Source of the DNA: Pseudomonas sp. PDM04 | Lineage (GTDB): Bacteria; Pseudomonadota; Gammaproteobacteria; Pseudomonadales; Pseudomonadaceae | NCBI RefSeq assembly: GCF_014851765.1 | Contig: NZ_JACVAI010000002.1 | Coordinates: 868,001 to 932,000, forward strand | Direction of reading: 5' to 3' | DNA: 64,000 bases | Part shown: in pieces, positions 33,904 to 45,138 of the stretch | Numbering within the stretch: the first letter of the stretch is position 1 | How the letters are laid out: the number at the start of each line of letters is the position of its first letter | Position numbers and translations under genes: made by a program | Notes under the pieces: model-generated | Databases searched by the model: none | What the model was told of the DNA's origin: nothing | The model's input: the letters and a program-made list of their open reading frames with translations, nothing else

Positions 33904-35229
33904 TTATGTTCGCAGGGTTTTGACACTCATCGGCCGGTTCGGCACGAAGGCGGTATCGGCACGCAGGCCAGCCGGACGGCTATTCCAGTGCGGGATCAGC
34001 ACCAGCGCGGAAAACATCGCGCAGCCGGCAAAGATGATGAACACGGTCACGGAGTCGAAGTAGCCTGGCAGCAGGCCTCCCAGAATCGCCCCGACCGAGC
34101 CGCAGCCGTTGACGAACCCGGCCGCCGTCGCACCGGCCTTGGCGGTGCCGAAATCGATGGCGGCCGCACCGCTGATCATCGAATCCGGTCCGTAGAGGGT
34201 CAGCCCCATCACGAACAACAGCGCCACCACCAGGATCACACTGCCGGTGTGCAGGGCGCCCATGAACAAGGCGAGCGATACGGTCAGCGCCAGCAGGCTG
34301 ATCACGCAGGCCGGCATGCGGCGGGCACCGAACAGTTTGTCCGACGCCAGCCCGAGCAGGATCGGCCCGAGCAACCCGGCCAGCTCGAAGGCTGTCGGAA
34401 TGATCGCTGCACCGACCTTGCCCACCGCCGGCATCTGCTCGAACACAATCACCGGCCCCCACAGCAGAATGGCGTAGCGCGCCGGTTTCAGCAGGAAATA
34501 CGCGAGGCCGAGAATCAGCACCGTGCGGTTGCGCAGGATTTCCTTCAAGGGTTCCAGCACGCTGAGCCGGCTTTGAACATACGCCTGTTCAGCGGTCAGC
34601 TCGGGTTCCGGCTCCACGGCCGGCAAGCCCACGTCCTCCGGCTTGTTGCGTTGAAAAATAAAAAACAGCACGGCGACCAGCCCGACGACCGCCGCACTGG
34701 AAACGAACGCCGCATGCCAGGTGCCGACGAGCGTATAGGCCCACCAACCGGCAAACGGCGAAGCCACGAGCCCGCCAAAGGCATAGCAGGAACTCCATAA
34801 ACCGAGCACCCGACCGCGCTGTTCGGCGGGGAAGAAACTGCCGATGTTCTTGCACAACCCCGACCATCCCGTGGACTGGGCCAGGCCTTGAATCAGCATG
34901 CAGGTGGCGAAAATCGGCACCGTTGCGAAGTTGCCCATCACCAGCGCCGCCGCAGCGGAAATCACCAACCCGCCGAGCACCACGACTCGCGGGCCAAAGC
35001 GATCGGCAAGGATGCCCCAGGTAAATTGCCCGATGGCGTAGGCACCGAGGTAAATGGCGTCGAGGTTGGCCATGGCCATTTTGTCGAGCGTGAACGTGGG
35101 GTCTTCGGCGATCCCCAGTTTGGCCACGGAAAATGCTTTGCGGGTGAAGTAGAAAGCGGCGTAGGCGAGCCAGGTGATCGCGAAGATCTGCACGCGCCAA
35201 CGCTTGATGGTGCCGATGTGCTTGTTCAT
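33904..35229 (-). CDS. MFS transporter, organophosphate:phosphate antiporter type (GlpT/UhpC-like)
   Basis: A 441-residue carrier with 12 predicted membrane segments. WLAYAAFYFTRKAFSVAKLG and the GWSGLCKNIGSFFP segment fit the GlpT/UhpT/PgtP family, which takes up phosphate esters; phosphonates are plausible cargo given the neighbours. ATG 35229 is chosen over an in-frame start 25 codons upstream. It ends 10 bp before the FAD oxidoreductase start, so the two form an operon. Confidence 0.87.
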   Translation of the reverse strand: MNKHIGTIKRWRVQIFAITWLAYAAFYFTRKAFSVAKLGIAEDPTFTLDKMAMANLDAIYLGAYAIGQFTWGILADRFGPRVVVLGGLVISAAAALVMGNFATVPIFATCMLIQGLAQSTGWSGLCKNIGSFFPAEQRGRVLGLWSSCYAFGGLVASPFAGWWAYTLVGTWHAAFVSSAAVVGLVAVLFFIFQRNKPEDVGLPAVEPEPELTAEQAYVQSRLSVLEPLKEILRNRTVLILGLAYFLLKPARYAILLWGPVIVFEQMPAVGKVGAAIIPTAFELAGLLGPILLGLASDKLFGARRMPACVISLLALTVSLALFMGALHTGSVILVVALLFVMGLTLYGPDSMISGAAAIDFGTAKAGATAAGFVNGCGSVGAILGGLLPGYFDSVTVFIIFAGCAMFSALVLIPHWNSRPAGLRADTAFVPNRPMSVKTLRT

Positions 35230-35373
35230 TGTGGTTCTGACCTCAGGGTGTGAGTGTGCCGGCAGAAATTGAGAAATAACGCCTGTCTTTTTATTGTTGA
35301 GCACTGCGATATCGCTGCTTCCCTTAGGCGATACCGGTCAGATGAGTCCTGCAGTTGCACGCACAGGCTCATG

Positions 35374-35406
35374 GTCACCGCGCTGTTCGACTGAACAGTC
35401 ACCGCG
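35374..35406. promoter_or_regulatory. Palindrome flanked by direct repeats (candidate LysR operator)
   Basis: CTGTTC-GACT-GAACAG palindrome (35383-35398) framed by two copies of GTCACCGCG (35374-35382 and 35398-35406, 24 bp apart). It sits in the divergent region between the MFS carrier gene and the LysR gene. Confidence 0.45.
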
Positions 35407-35496
35407 ACTGAGGCTGATAAAAACAACTACTGATAAATAAGTGAAATCGATTTATCGTATTTCAAATATAAGCCCAGCTTGTTACTGGAGGTTTCG

Positions 35497-36369
35497 ATGT
35501 CGGTTTCCCATGCCCAGCTCAAAGCCTTCCACGCCGTGGCCGTTCACGGAAGCTTCACCTGCGCCGCCGAGCGGCTTTTTCTCACCCAGCCCGCCATTTC
35601 CGATCAGGTGCGAAAACTCGAAGAGCGCTTCGGCGTGCTGCTGTTCCACCGCAATAAACGTTCGGTGCGCCTGACCGACCTGGGCGAGCGCTTGCTCAGC
35701 ATCACGCAGCGGCTGTTCGTGATCGAGGCCGAAGCCCAGGAACTGCTCCACGACTCCCGGGCCTTGCAAACCGGCAGCCTGATCCTCGCGGTGGACGCGC
35801 CGGTACACGTGCTGCCGCAGATCGCGCGGTTTTGCGAACGCTACCCCGGTATCAGCGTGAAAATCGAAACCGGCAACACCGATGAATCGCTGTATCGGCT
35901 GTTCAACTATCAGGCCGATCTGGCGTTGCTGGGGCGCGATGTCAGCGACGAGCGCCTCCTCTCGCTGCCCCTGCGCAATGACCCGATGGTGGCGTTTGTT
36001 TCGCGCAATCACGCGTGGGCGAATCGCGAATCGATCTGCCTGAAGGACCTCGACGACACGCCGCTGGTGTTGCGGGAGATCGGCTCGGTCACGCGCCAGA
36101 CCCTGGAAGACGAAATGGCCCGGGCGGGCTTTCGCATTCGCCCTGCGATCCAGGTTGAAGGTCGGGAAGCGGCGCGCGAGGCGGTGGTTGTCGGGATCGG
36201 CGTCGGTGTGGTCTCGGCCGCCGAGTTCGGTGCCGATTCGCGGGTGTGCGCCTTACCGATCATCGATTGCACCCGGCGCCTGACGGAGACGCTGGTGTGC
36301 TTGCGCGAGCAGAGTTCACGGCGGGTGGTGGCGACGTTTCTGGAGATGGTGCGCGAGAGTCTGGTGTAG
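35497..36369 (+). CDS. LysR-family regulator, divergent from the FAD-MFS operon
   Basis: A 290-residue LysR regulator: N-terminal helix-turn-helix (FHAVAVHGSFTCAAERLFLT, ISDQVRKLEERFGVLLFHR) and a periplasmic-binding-like effector domain. It resembles CysB-like phosphonate regulators linked to phnW genes. ATG 35497 has a GGAGG ribosome binding site. It is divergent from the MFS carrier and likely controls it. It is clearly related to, but distinct from, the LysR at 36439. Confidence 0.9.
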   Translation: MSVSHAQLKAFHAVAVHGSFTCAAERLFLTQPAISDQVRKLEERFGVLLFHRNKRSVRLTDLGERLLSITQRLFVIEAEAQELLHDSRALQTGSLILAVDAPVHVLPQIARFCERYPGISVKIETGNTDESLYRLFNYQADLALLGRDVSDERLLSLPLRNDPMVAFVSRNHAWANRESICLKDLDDTPLVLREIGSVTRQTLEDEMARAGFRIRPAIQVEGREAAREAVVVGIGVGVVSAAEFGADSRVCALPIIDCTRRLTETLVCLREQSSRRVVATFLEMVRESLV

Positions 36370-36438
36370 GCAGGTCCGGCCGCTTCGCGAGCAAACCGGC
36401 TGCCGCGTTTGACGGTGTTCTACCTGAATGGACTCGCT

Positions 36439-37302
36439 CTACGGAGTGGGCGCCAGCTCAAAAAACGCCTGGATCAAGCGCAAGTCCCGTCGGCGTTCCA
36501 TGCACCCCATCATGTGCCGGTTCACCAGGCCCTCACCGATAATCGGTACCGCCACCACCCGCGGGTCATGGCTGACTTCGACCGACGACACCACCCCCAC
36601 GCCCAACTCTGCGGCGACCGCTTCGGTCACCGCCTCGCGGCTGTCCAGCTCCAGCAACACCCTCGGGTTGACCATCGCCTGTGCGCACGCCTGGTCAAAC
36701 GTGCGGCGGGTGATCGACCCCGGCTCGCGCAACACCATGATCACCTGGTCCAGCGCCTTGAGCGGCACGCCTTTGGGTTTGTGCGTCCACGGATGCCCCT
36801 GGGGCACCAACGCACACATCCGCGATTCGCTCAACGCCTGCAAATGCAACCCCTTGCGCGGTTCGACCTCGGTCAATACCGCGATGTCGGCATGTTCGGA
36901 CAACAACGCAGCAAGGGTCTCCTGGGCGTTGCCCAGGCGCAGGTTCACGGTGATGCCCGGGTAGCGCGCACGCAAACTGGCCAACATCGGCATGACCATG
37001 TGCGGCCCGTCGGCGGCCACCTCCAGGCGTCCGGTGAGCAACTGCCGATTGGCCTCGAGCATCACCTGGGCCTCTTCCGCCAGGCTGAACATTGCCCGGG
37101 TGATGGCGGCCAGCTTTGTGCCCTCCTCCGTCAGTTCGACCCGACGCGCCGTGCGCCGCAGCAGGGTGATCTGATAGTGCTCTTCCAGGGCCTTGATGTG
37201 CCCCGTGACGGCGGGCTGGCTGATGAACAATCGCTCGGCGGCGCGGGTGAAGCTGCCTTCGCGGGCGACCGCATCGAAGGCACGGAGCTGAAACAGGTTC
37301 AT
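36439..37302 (-). CDS. LysR-family regulator divergent from phnWX
   Basis: A 287-residue LysR regulator (LRAFDAVAREGSFTRAAERL, VTGHIKALEEHYQITLLRR). It is divergent from phnW across a 109-bp intergenic region, the usual place of the 2-aminoethylphosphonate-responsive regulator. Its last 117 bp are duplicated at 32379-32495. Confidence 0.9.
   Translation of the reverse strand: MNLFQLRAFDAVAREGSFTRAAERLFISQPAVTGHIKALEEHYQITLLRRTARRVELTEEGTKLAAITRAMFSLAEEAQVMLEANRQLLTGRLEVAADGPHMVMPMLASLRARYPGITVNLRLGNAQETLAALLSEHADIAVLTEVEPRKGLHLQALSESRMCALVPQGHPWTHKPKGVPLKALDQVIMVLREPGSITRRTFDQACAQAMVNPRVLLELDSREAVTEAVAAELGVGVVSSVEVSHDPRVVAVPIIGEGLVNRHMMGCMERRRDLRLIQAFFELAPTP
36450..36566. repeat. 117-bp direct repeat, copy B
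   Basis: The 3' end of the intact LysR gene; matches copy A (32379-32495) at 107 of 117 positions and in the same orientation, 4071 bp apart. Confidence 0.85.
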
Positions 37303-37411
37303 GGATAAGTCCCACTGATGACTGGCATAACAACAAACAATTTGATTGATGAGACGGCAAATTGCAATTTAAGCCCCGTAGCTTCATCCCACCGTTTGCG
37401 AGGACACGAGA

Positions 37412-38521
37412 ATGAGTATTGCCGAACCCATCCTGCTCACCCCCGGCCCACTGACCACTTCGGCCCGCACCCGTCAGGCGATGATGGTCGACTGGGGTTC
37501 ATGGGATGATCGCTTCAACCAACTGACCGCCAGCCTTTGCGAACAACTGCTGGCAATCATCAACGGCGCTGACAGCCACCACTGCATCCCGTTGCAGGGC
37601 AGCGGCACCTTCGCGGTCGAAGCGGCGATCGGCACGCTGGTGCCCCGTGACGGCAAGATCCTGGTGCTGATCAACGGCGCTTACGGCAAACGCCTGGCAA
37701 AGATCTGCGAAGTGCTCGGGCGTCCCTTCAGCACGTTTGAAACAGCCGAAGACGAGCCCACCACCGCCGCCGACGTTGACCGCCTGCTGCACGCCGATGC
37801 CGGGATCACCCATGTCGCGCTGATCCACTGCGAAACCAGCACCGGCATTCTCAACCCGCTGCCGGACATCGCCCAGGTCGTAGCACGGCACGGCAAACGC
37901 CTGATCATCGACGCCATGAGCTCCTTCGGCGCGTTGCCGGTGGATGCGCAGCAGGTGCCTTTCGACGCCCTGATTGCCGCCTCCGGCAAATGCCTGGAGG
38001 GTGTGCCGGGGATGGGCTTCGTTTTCGCTCGCAAGGATTCGCTGGCCCAGTCGGCCGGTCACTCGCATTCGCTGGCGATGGACCTGTTCGACCAGCACAG
38101 CTACATGGCCAAGACCGGCCAGTGGCGCTTCACCCCGCCGACCCACGTGGTCGCCGCCCTGCATGAAGCCCTGCTGCAATACAACGAAGAAGGCGGCCTG
38201 CCGGCGCGGCATGAGCGTTACGCCGCCAATTGTCAGGCACTGATGGAAGCAATGAGCAATCTGGGGCTGCGCAGCTTCCTGCCGGCGGCGATCCAGGCGC
38301 CCATCATCGCCACCTTCCACGCCCCGACGGACCCGCGTTATCAGTTCAAGGAATTCTACGAGCGGGTCAAGGCCAAGGGTTACATCCTCTACCCCGGCAA
38401 ACTGACCCAGGTCGAGACCTTCCGCGTCGGCTGCATCGGTCATGTCCAGCCGGCCGACATGCGCCTCGCCGTGGCCGCCATCGGCGAGGTGCTGCGGGAG
38501 ATGGAAGTGCTGGAAATCTGA
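37412..38521 (+). CDS. phnW: 2-aminoethylphosphonate:pyruvate transaminase
   Basis: PLP enzyme that converts 2-aminoethylphosphonate and pyruvate to phosphonoacetaldehyde and alanine. The 369 residues match the family. [20 protein letters not shown] at the N-terminus, the aspartate of [15 protein letters not shown], and the PLP lysine K193 in [15 protein letters not shown] are diagnostic. An open upstream region separates it from a divergent LysR; phnX follows after 60 bp. Confidence 0.95.
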   Translation: MSIAEPILLTPGPLTTSARTRQAMMVDWGSWDDRFNQLTASLCEQLLAIINGADSHHCIPLQGSGTFAVEAAIGTLVPRDGKILVLINGAYGKRLAKICEVLGRPFSTFETAEDEPTTAADVDRLLHADAGITHVALIHCETSTGILNPLPDIAQVVARHGKRLIIDAMSSFGALPVDAQQVPFDALIAASGKCLEGVPGMGFVFARKDSLAQSAGHSHSLAMDLFDQHSYMAKTGQWRFTPPTHVVAALHEALLQYNEEGGLPARHERYAANCQALMEAMSNLGLRSFLPAAIQAPIIATFHAPTDPRYQFKEFYERVKAKGYILYPGKLTQVETFRVGCIGHVQPADMRLAVAAIGEVLREMEVLEI

Positions 38522-38581
38522 CCCACACCCTTTTTGCTCGCTCCCACGAAGAACCGACCTTTGCCACAGGAAACGATCACC

Positions 38582-39409
38582 ATGAATTACACCCAACCCA
38601 CCAAACTCCAGGCTGCCATCCTCGACTGGGCCGGCACCGTGGTCGACTTCGGCTCGTTCGCGCCCACGCAGATCTTTGTCGAAGCGTTCGCCGAGTTCGA
38701 CGTCCAGGTCTCCATTGAAGAAGCCCGCGGCCCGATGGGCATGGGCAAGTGGGATCACATCCGCACCCTGTGCGACCAGCCGGCCGTTGCCGAACGCTAT
38801 CGCAAGGCCTTCGGCCGCACGCCGACCGACGCTGACGTCACTGCCATTTACAATCGCTTCATGCCGCTGCAGATCGAGAAGATCGCCGAGCACTCGGCGC
38901 TGATACCCGGCGCGCTGGACAGCATCGCGCAGTTGCGTGCCCAGGGGATCAAAATCGGTTCCTGTTCCGGCTACCCGAAGCAGGTCATGGACAAGGTGGT
39001 CGAGCTGGCTGCCACCAATGGCTACATCGCCGATCATGTGGTCGCCACCGACGAAGTGCCCAATGGCCGCCCATGGCCAGCGCAGGCATTGGCCAACGTC
39101 ATCGCGCTGGGCATCGACGATGTCGCGGCGTGCGTGAAGATCGACGACACCGTGCCGGGCATTCTCGAAGGCCGCCGCGCCGGCATGTGGACCGTCGCCC
39201 TGCTCTGCTCGGGCAATGCGCTGGGTCTGGACTACGACGGTTACCTGGCCCTCGACAGCGAGCGACTGGCCAGCGAACGCAAGCGTATCCAGGCGCTGTT
39301 CGAAGGTTCGCGCCCGCACTACATGATCGACAGCATCGTCGATCTGCCGCCCGTGATCGCCGACATCAACCGGCGCCTGGCCCAGGGTGAGATGCCGCAA
39401 AGCAACTGA
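38582..39409 (+). CDS. phnX: Phosphonoacetaldehyde hydrolase
   Basis: HAD-family phosphonatase that splits phosphonoacetaldehyde into acetaldehyde and phosphate. The 275-residue protein has the nucleophile D15 in [10 protein letters not shown]52 and the Schiff-base lysine K56 in PMGMGKWDH (offset by three from the Bacillus enzyme), and a later KIDDTVPGI motif. ATG 38582 follows a CACAGGAAAC ribosome binding site; an in-frame upstream start overlaps a REP fragment. Together with PhnW it supplies phosphate and nitrogen from aminoethylphosphonate. Confidence 0.95.
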   Translation: MNYTQPTKLQAAILDWAGTVVDFGSFAPTQIFVEAFAEFDVQVSIEEARGPMGMGKWDHIRTLCDQPAVAERYRKAFGRTPTDADVTAIYNRFMPLQIEKIAEHSALIPGALDSIAQLRAQGIKIGSCSGYPKQVMDKVVELAATNGYIADHVVATDEVPNGRPWPAQALANVIALGIDDVAACVKIDDTVPGILEGRRAGMWTVALLCSGNALGLDYDGYLALDSERLASERKRIQALFEGSRPHYMIDSIVDLPPVIADINRRLAQGEMPQSN

Positions 39410-39427
39410 TCCAGTGGCCGTAACCCC

Positions 39428-39530
39428 AGTGGGCGCGAGCCTGCTCGCGAAGGTCGTCAACGAGAACGCCGGGCGCCTGACACCCAGCGGTACTCTGAAC
39501 GCCATCGCCAGCAGGCTCGCGCCGACAGGG
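39428..39530. repeat. REPIN
   Basis: AGTGGGCGCGAGCCTGCTCG at 39428 and the inverted half CATCGCCAGCAGGCTCGCGC at 39503. It lies just downstream of phnX. Confidence 0.8.
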
Positions 39531-39617
39531 GCGGGCAAAGCCGACCAAACAGGATTACAGTTAACGCACACCGTCGGCCAAGAACGGTGGTTTGAACCGA
39601 CCTGTGAGGAACGCCGT

Positions 39618-40166
39618 ATGCCCTGGAAGAATTCCGAATCCCGGTACAGCACCGTCTCGATCACGCTGCACTGGTTGATGCTGGTCCTGCTGGCGCTGGT
39701 TTACGCCTGCATCGAGTTTCGCGGGATCTTCCCCAAGGGCAGCGGTGGCCGAACGCTGATCACCGAGTCGCACTTCATGCTCGGGCTGACGGTGTTCGTG
39801 CTGGTCTGGTTCAGGCTGTTCGCCCGCAGCCTCGGCCCGGCGCCACAGATTTTCCCCGCCTCGCCGAAGTGGCAAACCACGCTTGCGCGCCTGATGCACT
39901 GGGCGCTGTACGTTTTCATGATCGCGATGCCGATCCTCGGTTGGCTGGTCACCAGTGCCAAGGGCCATCAGGTGATGTTCTACGGCTTTGACCTGCCGCT
40001 GCTGGTCGCGGAAGACAAGGCGTTCGCCAAACGCATCCAGGACTGGCATGAACTGGGTGGCACGATTGGCTACTGGCTGATCGGGCTGCATGCCCTGGCG
40101 GGGATCTATCACCACTATGTGGTGCGCGATAACACACTGCTGCGGATGATGCCCAAGCGCGACTGA
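39618..40166 (+). CDS. Cytochrome b561
   Basis: A 182-residue four-helix diheme cytochrome b with heme-ligand histidines in VSITLHWLMLVLLAL, TESHFMLGLTVFVL, ARLMHWALYVFMIA and LIGLHALAGIYHHYVV. It closely resembles CybB. ATG 39618 has a GAGGA ribosome binding site; the frame is open upstream through the REPIN but not coding there. It is the second b561 in the window and not linked to a catalase. Confidence 0.9.
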   Translation: MPWKNSESRYSTVSITLHWLMLVLLALVYACIEFRGIFPKGSGGRTLITESHFMLGLTVFVLVWFRLFARSLGPAPQIFPASPKWQTTLARLMHWALYVFMIAMPILGWLVTSAKGHQVMFYGFDLPLLVAEDKAFAKRIQDWHELGGTIGYWLIGLHALAGIYHHYVVRDNTLLRMMPKRD

Positions 40167-40173
40167 ACCTCGA

Positions 40174-41121
40174 TCATTGAAAACCGCGCCGGCCCTGCAA
40201 GCCGCCGGTGTGGATGAAGATCAAACGCGTGCCCCTTTCGAATCGTCCTGCCTCGACGTGCTGCCTGAGCGCCAGCAACGCCTTGCCGGTGTACAGCGGT
40301 TCGAGGGGAATGCCAGTGGCGTGTTCGGTCCGGGCGATGAAGTCCAGCAGCACCGGATCGACCTTGCCGAACCCGCCACGGCTGGCGTCGAACAATTCAC
40401 AGCGCAGCCCGGGCGAGCCCGCCTCCTGTCCAATCGCCTCGACCTGCTGCGCCACGCCATGGTCGCCGGGCACCGCCAACGCACCGTAGACAGGATGTTC
40501 GCCCGCTTCGGCCAGCATCAGCCCCGCCAGCGTGGTGCCGGTCCCGCACGCCAGCCACCAACCGTCGTAACCGCTCCATCCCAACCGGCTCAGTTGCGGC
40601 CCGACCATCGCCTTCAACGACAGGCAGCCCTTGGCCCCCGGCCATCCACCCCCCCCTTCGGGCACCGGCCACAGCTCCGGGTATTGCGCCTGCCAGGGCG
40701 TCCAGAAACCGGCCTCGTGCCGCGTGCGATAACCGCCGTAACCGAGCCAGTGCAATTGCATGCCGAACGCCTGCAGATCGTTGACCGTTGGCGTCTGCTG
40801 CGCATGCCCACGCAGCAGCCCCACGGTGCGGAAACCAAAGCGCTGGCCAGCAGCGGCCAGCGCGTGCAAGTGATTGGAATGGGCACCGCCCAGGCTGATG
40901 ATGCCTGCGGCCCCCGCACGGTCGGCGGCCCTGAGGTGCTCGATGAGCTTGAACCACTTGTTGCCGCTGATGAACGGGTCGATCAGGTCGAGGCGCAGGA
41001 TCGCGAGTTCGAGGCTGGCGGCGCTGAGCCAGTCGAGGTGGAGGGGTTCGAGCGGGGCCTGGGGCTGCCAGTCGCTGGGAGGGAGAAGCATGGAGGCCGG
41101 CTCTGGGTAAAGAGCCGGCAT
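40174..41121 (-). CDS. D-cysteine desulfhydrase / ACC-deaminase-like PLP enzyme
   Basis: A 315-residue fold-type II PLP enzyme. The PLP lysine is in FISGNKWFKLIEHL; SLGGAHSNHLHALAAAGQRF and ACGTGTTLAGL bind the cofactor and phosphate. The family covers 1-aminocyclopropane-1-carboxylate deaminase and D-cysteine desulfhydrase; without the ACC-deaminase-specific residues checked, the specificity is left open. ATG 41121 with AAGG upstream is preferred; ATG 41091 is an alternative. Confidence 0.82.
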   Translation of the reverse strand: MPALYPEPASMLLPPSDWQPQAPLEPLHLDWLSAASLELAILRLDLIDPFISGNKWFKLIEHLRAADRAGAAGIISLGGAHSNHLHALAAAGQRFGFRTVGLLRGHAQQTPTVNDLQAFGMQLHWLGYGGYRTRHEAGFWTPWQAQYPELWPVPEGGGGWPGAKGCLSLKAMVGPQLSRLGWSGYDGWWLACGTGTTLAGLMLAEAGEHPVYGALAVPGDHGVAQQVEAIGQEAGSPGLRCELFDASRGGFGKVDPVLLDFIARTEHATGIPLEPLYTGKALLALRQHVEAGRFERGTRLIFIHTGGLQGRRGFQ

Positions 41122-41164
41122 CTTAACAGCCTTGAGGACGCTATCGGCAGGATCAACCGGCGTG

Positions 41165-43225
<2,061 letters not shown>

Positions 43226-43382
43226 TCACGGAAAAGTGAGGGCGCTCTTGGGCGCCCCTCTGTCATGCACAACAGATTATGGGCACTCGACCGGGCGCTC
43301 AATGACCGAAACTGACAACTTGATGATCCAATTGCGCAGCAGCTGGCGTGCAGATGCGCGAGTGCCGTGAGTTGCGACGGCA

Positions 43383-43398
43383 AATTCGTATACCATAT
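43383..43398. promoter_or_regulatory. Hydroxyproline operator in front of gntR (inverted copy)
   Basis: AATTCGTATACCATAT matches the reverse complement of the 16-bp operator found at 49919 and 55866 at 14 of 16 positions, with the GTATAC core kept (43388-43393). It lies 17 bp upstream of the chosen gntR start, consistent with autoregulation. Confidence 0.6.
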
Positions 43399-43414
43399 CT
43401 GCAAATCAGTCCGA

Positions 43415-44098
43415 ATGATCACTGCCGTGACCCTACCCAAATTCAACGCTCCCGACCTGGGCAATGCGCCTTCCACCTCGGAAATCATTACCCGCCACCT
43501 GCGTGACGCCATCGTCGCCGGGCATTTCGCCGAGGACGAGCCGATCCGCCAGGACGACATCGCCCGCCAGTTCAACGTCAGCAAGATCCCCGTGCGCGAG
43601 GCCCTCAAGCGCCTGGAAGCCGAAGGCCTGGTGATGTTCCAGCGCAATCGCGGGGCGATGGTCACGCGGGTGTCCGATGCCGAACTGGCGCAGATGTTCG
43701 AAGTGCGCATGCTGCTCGAAGACAAGGTACTGCGCCTGGCCATTCCCAACATGACCGAAGCCACCTTCGCCCGCGCCGAACGCATCTGCCAGGAGTTCGT
43801 CGGCGAGGATGACGTCGGCCGCTGGGCCGAGCTCAACTGGGAACTGCACGCCTGCCTCTACGAACCGGCGCAGCGGCCGTTCCTGGTGAACCTGATCCGC
43901 TCGGTCAACGACAAACTGGAGCGTTACCTGCGCATGCAGATGAGCCTGTCGTCCGGCAAGGAGCGCGCCGACCACGAACACCGCGAGATCATCGCCGCCT
44001 GCCGCGCCGGTGACGTCGACCGGGCGGTGGGTTTGCTCGACGAACACATCGCCGGCGTATGCAAGACCCTGTTCGAGCACCTGCCCCACCATCACTGA
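43415..44098 (+). CDS. GntR-family (FadR/VanR subfamily) regulator of hydroxyproline catabolism
   Basis: A 227-residue regulator with an N-terminal winged helix (TSEIITRHLRDAIVAGHFAE, RQDDIARQFNVSKIPVREAL) and an all-helical FCD effector domain with metal-binding-type residues (ELNWELHACLYEP, DHEHREIIAACRAGD). The ATG at 43415 is preferred because the operator lies upstream of it; an earlier in-frame GTG would place the operator inside the gene. Linked to lhpA-type genes on the same strand. Confidence 0.87.
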   Translation: MITAVTLPKFNAPDLGNAPSTSEIITRHLRDAIVAGHFAEDEPIRQDDIARQFNVSKIPVREALKRLEAEGLVMFQRNRGAMVTRVSDAELAQMFEVRMLLEDKVLRLAIPNMTEATFARAERICQEFVGEDDVGRWAELNWELHACLYEPAQRPFLVNLIRSVNDKLERYLRMQMSLSSGKERADHEHREIIAACRAGDVDRAVGLLDEHIAGVCKTLFEHLPHHH

Positions 44099-44103
44099 CA
44101 GCC

Positions 44104-44127
44104 TGTGCCGATTTCGTCATCGGCGCA
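44104..44127 (+). terminator. Weak Rho-independent-like hairpin after gntR
   Basis: Stem TGTGCCGAT/ATCGGCGCA (44104-44112 and 44119-44127, one G-T pair), loop of six, followed only by GAATAAAA, so termination is probably partial. Confidence 0.4.
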
Positions 44128-44160
44128 GAATAAAACCATCAAGCCGCCAGGCCCCGCACA

Positions 44161-44200
44161 GGCCACTCTTGCGTTCATCCATCCGAACGCAAGAGTGGCC
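44161..44200 (+). promoter_or_regulatory. Perfect 16-bp hairpin abutting the epimerase start
   Basis: GGCCACTCTTGCGTTC (44161-44176), 8-nt loop, GAACGCAAGAGTGGCC (44185-44200): a perfect inverted repeat. Its 3' arm ends five bases before ATG 44206 and contains the only plausible ribosome binding sequence (AAGAGTGG), so it could block translation or limit read-through from gntR. Confidence 0.7.
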
Positions 44201-44205
44201 CTTTG

Positions 44206-45138
44206 ATGAAACGCATCACCGTGATCGACTCCCACACCGGCGGCGAACCGACCCGCCTGGTGACCGCCGGCTTTCCCGACCTGGGCAACGGCAGCATGGC
44301 CGAGCGTCGGCAACGGCTGGCGGAGCAACATGATGATTGGCGTGCCGCTTGCGTCCTCGAACCGCGGGGCAGCGACGTGCTGGTCGGCGCACTGCTGTGC
44401 GAGCCGGTCGACCCGAGCGCCTGTGCCGGGGTGATCTTTTTCAACAACACCGGCTACCTGGGCATGTGCGGCCACGGCACCATTGGCCTGGTGGCGTCGC
44501 TGGCACACCTGGGCAGGATCGGCCCGGGCGTGCACAGCATCGATACGCCAGTGGGGACCGTGCAAGCCACCTTGCACCCGGACCACTCCGTCAGCGTACG
44601 CAACGTGCCGGCCTACCGTTACCGCAAGGCCGTGGCCGTGCAGGTCCCGGGGATCGGCGAGGTGGTCGGTGACATCGCCTGGGGCGGCAACTGGTTTTTC
44701 CTGGTCGCCGAACATGGCCTGCGTGTCGCCGGCGACAACCTCGATGCGTTGACCGCCTACACCTACGCCGTGCAGCAGGCGTTGGACGTTCAGGGAATAC
44801 GCGGCGAAGACGGCGGTTTGATCGACCATGTCGAGCTGTTCGCCGACGATGACCGGGCCGACAGCCGCAACTTCGTGCTCTGCCCCGGCAAGGCCTACGA
44901 CCGTTCCCCTTGCGGCACCGGCACCAGTGCGAAACTGGCGTGCCTGGCCGCCGATGACAAATTGCAGCCCGGGCAGATCTGGCGCCAGGCCAGCGTGATC
45001 GGCAGCGAGTTCGAAGGCGCCTACGAATGGCAAGGCGAGCGCATCGTCCCGACGATTCGCGGGCGTGCCTTCATCAGTGCCGAAGCCAGCCTGATCATCG
45101 AACAGGACGACCCGTTCGCCTGGGGCATTCGCCCATGA
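44206..45138 (+). CDS. lhpA: 4-hydroxyproline 2-epimerase
   Basis: Converts trans-4-hydroxy-L-proline to cis-4-hydroxy-D-proline. The 310-residue proline-racemase-family protein keeps both catalytic cysteines: C88 in [13 protein letters not shown] and C236 in [25 protein letters not shown] opens the protein. ATG 44206 is used; an in-frame TTG just before it is less likely. It overlaps lhpB by four bases. It is the entry step for the dehydrogenase that follows. Confidence 0.93.
   Translation: MKRITVIDSHTGGEPTRLVTAGFPDLGNGSMAERRQRLAEQHDDWRAACVLEPRGSDVLVGALLCEPVDPSACAGVIFFNNTGYLGMCGHGTIGLVASLAHLGRIGPGVHSIDTPVGTVQATLHPDHSVSVRNVPAYRYRKAVAVQVPGIGEVVGDIAWGGNWFFLVAEHGLRVAGDNLDALTAYTYAVQQALDVQGIRGEDGGLIDHVELFADDDRADSRNFVLCPGKAYDRSPCGTGTSAKLACLAADDKLQPGQIWRQASVIGSEFEGAYEWQGERIVPTIRGRAFISAEASLIIEQDDPFAWGIRP

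Noticed and set aside
37499..39664. Long minus-strand ORF over phnW and phnX (721 codons)
   Set aside because: Crosses two intact genes and a REPIN on the other strand; no domain and composition of an antisense shadow.
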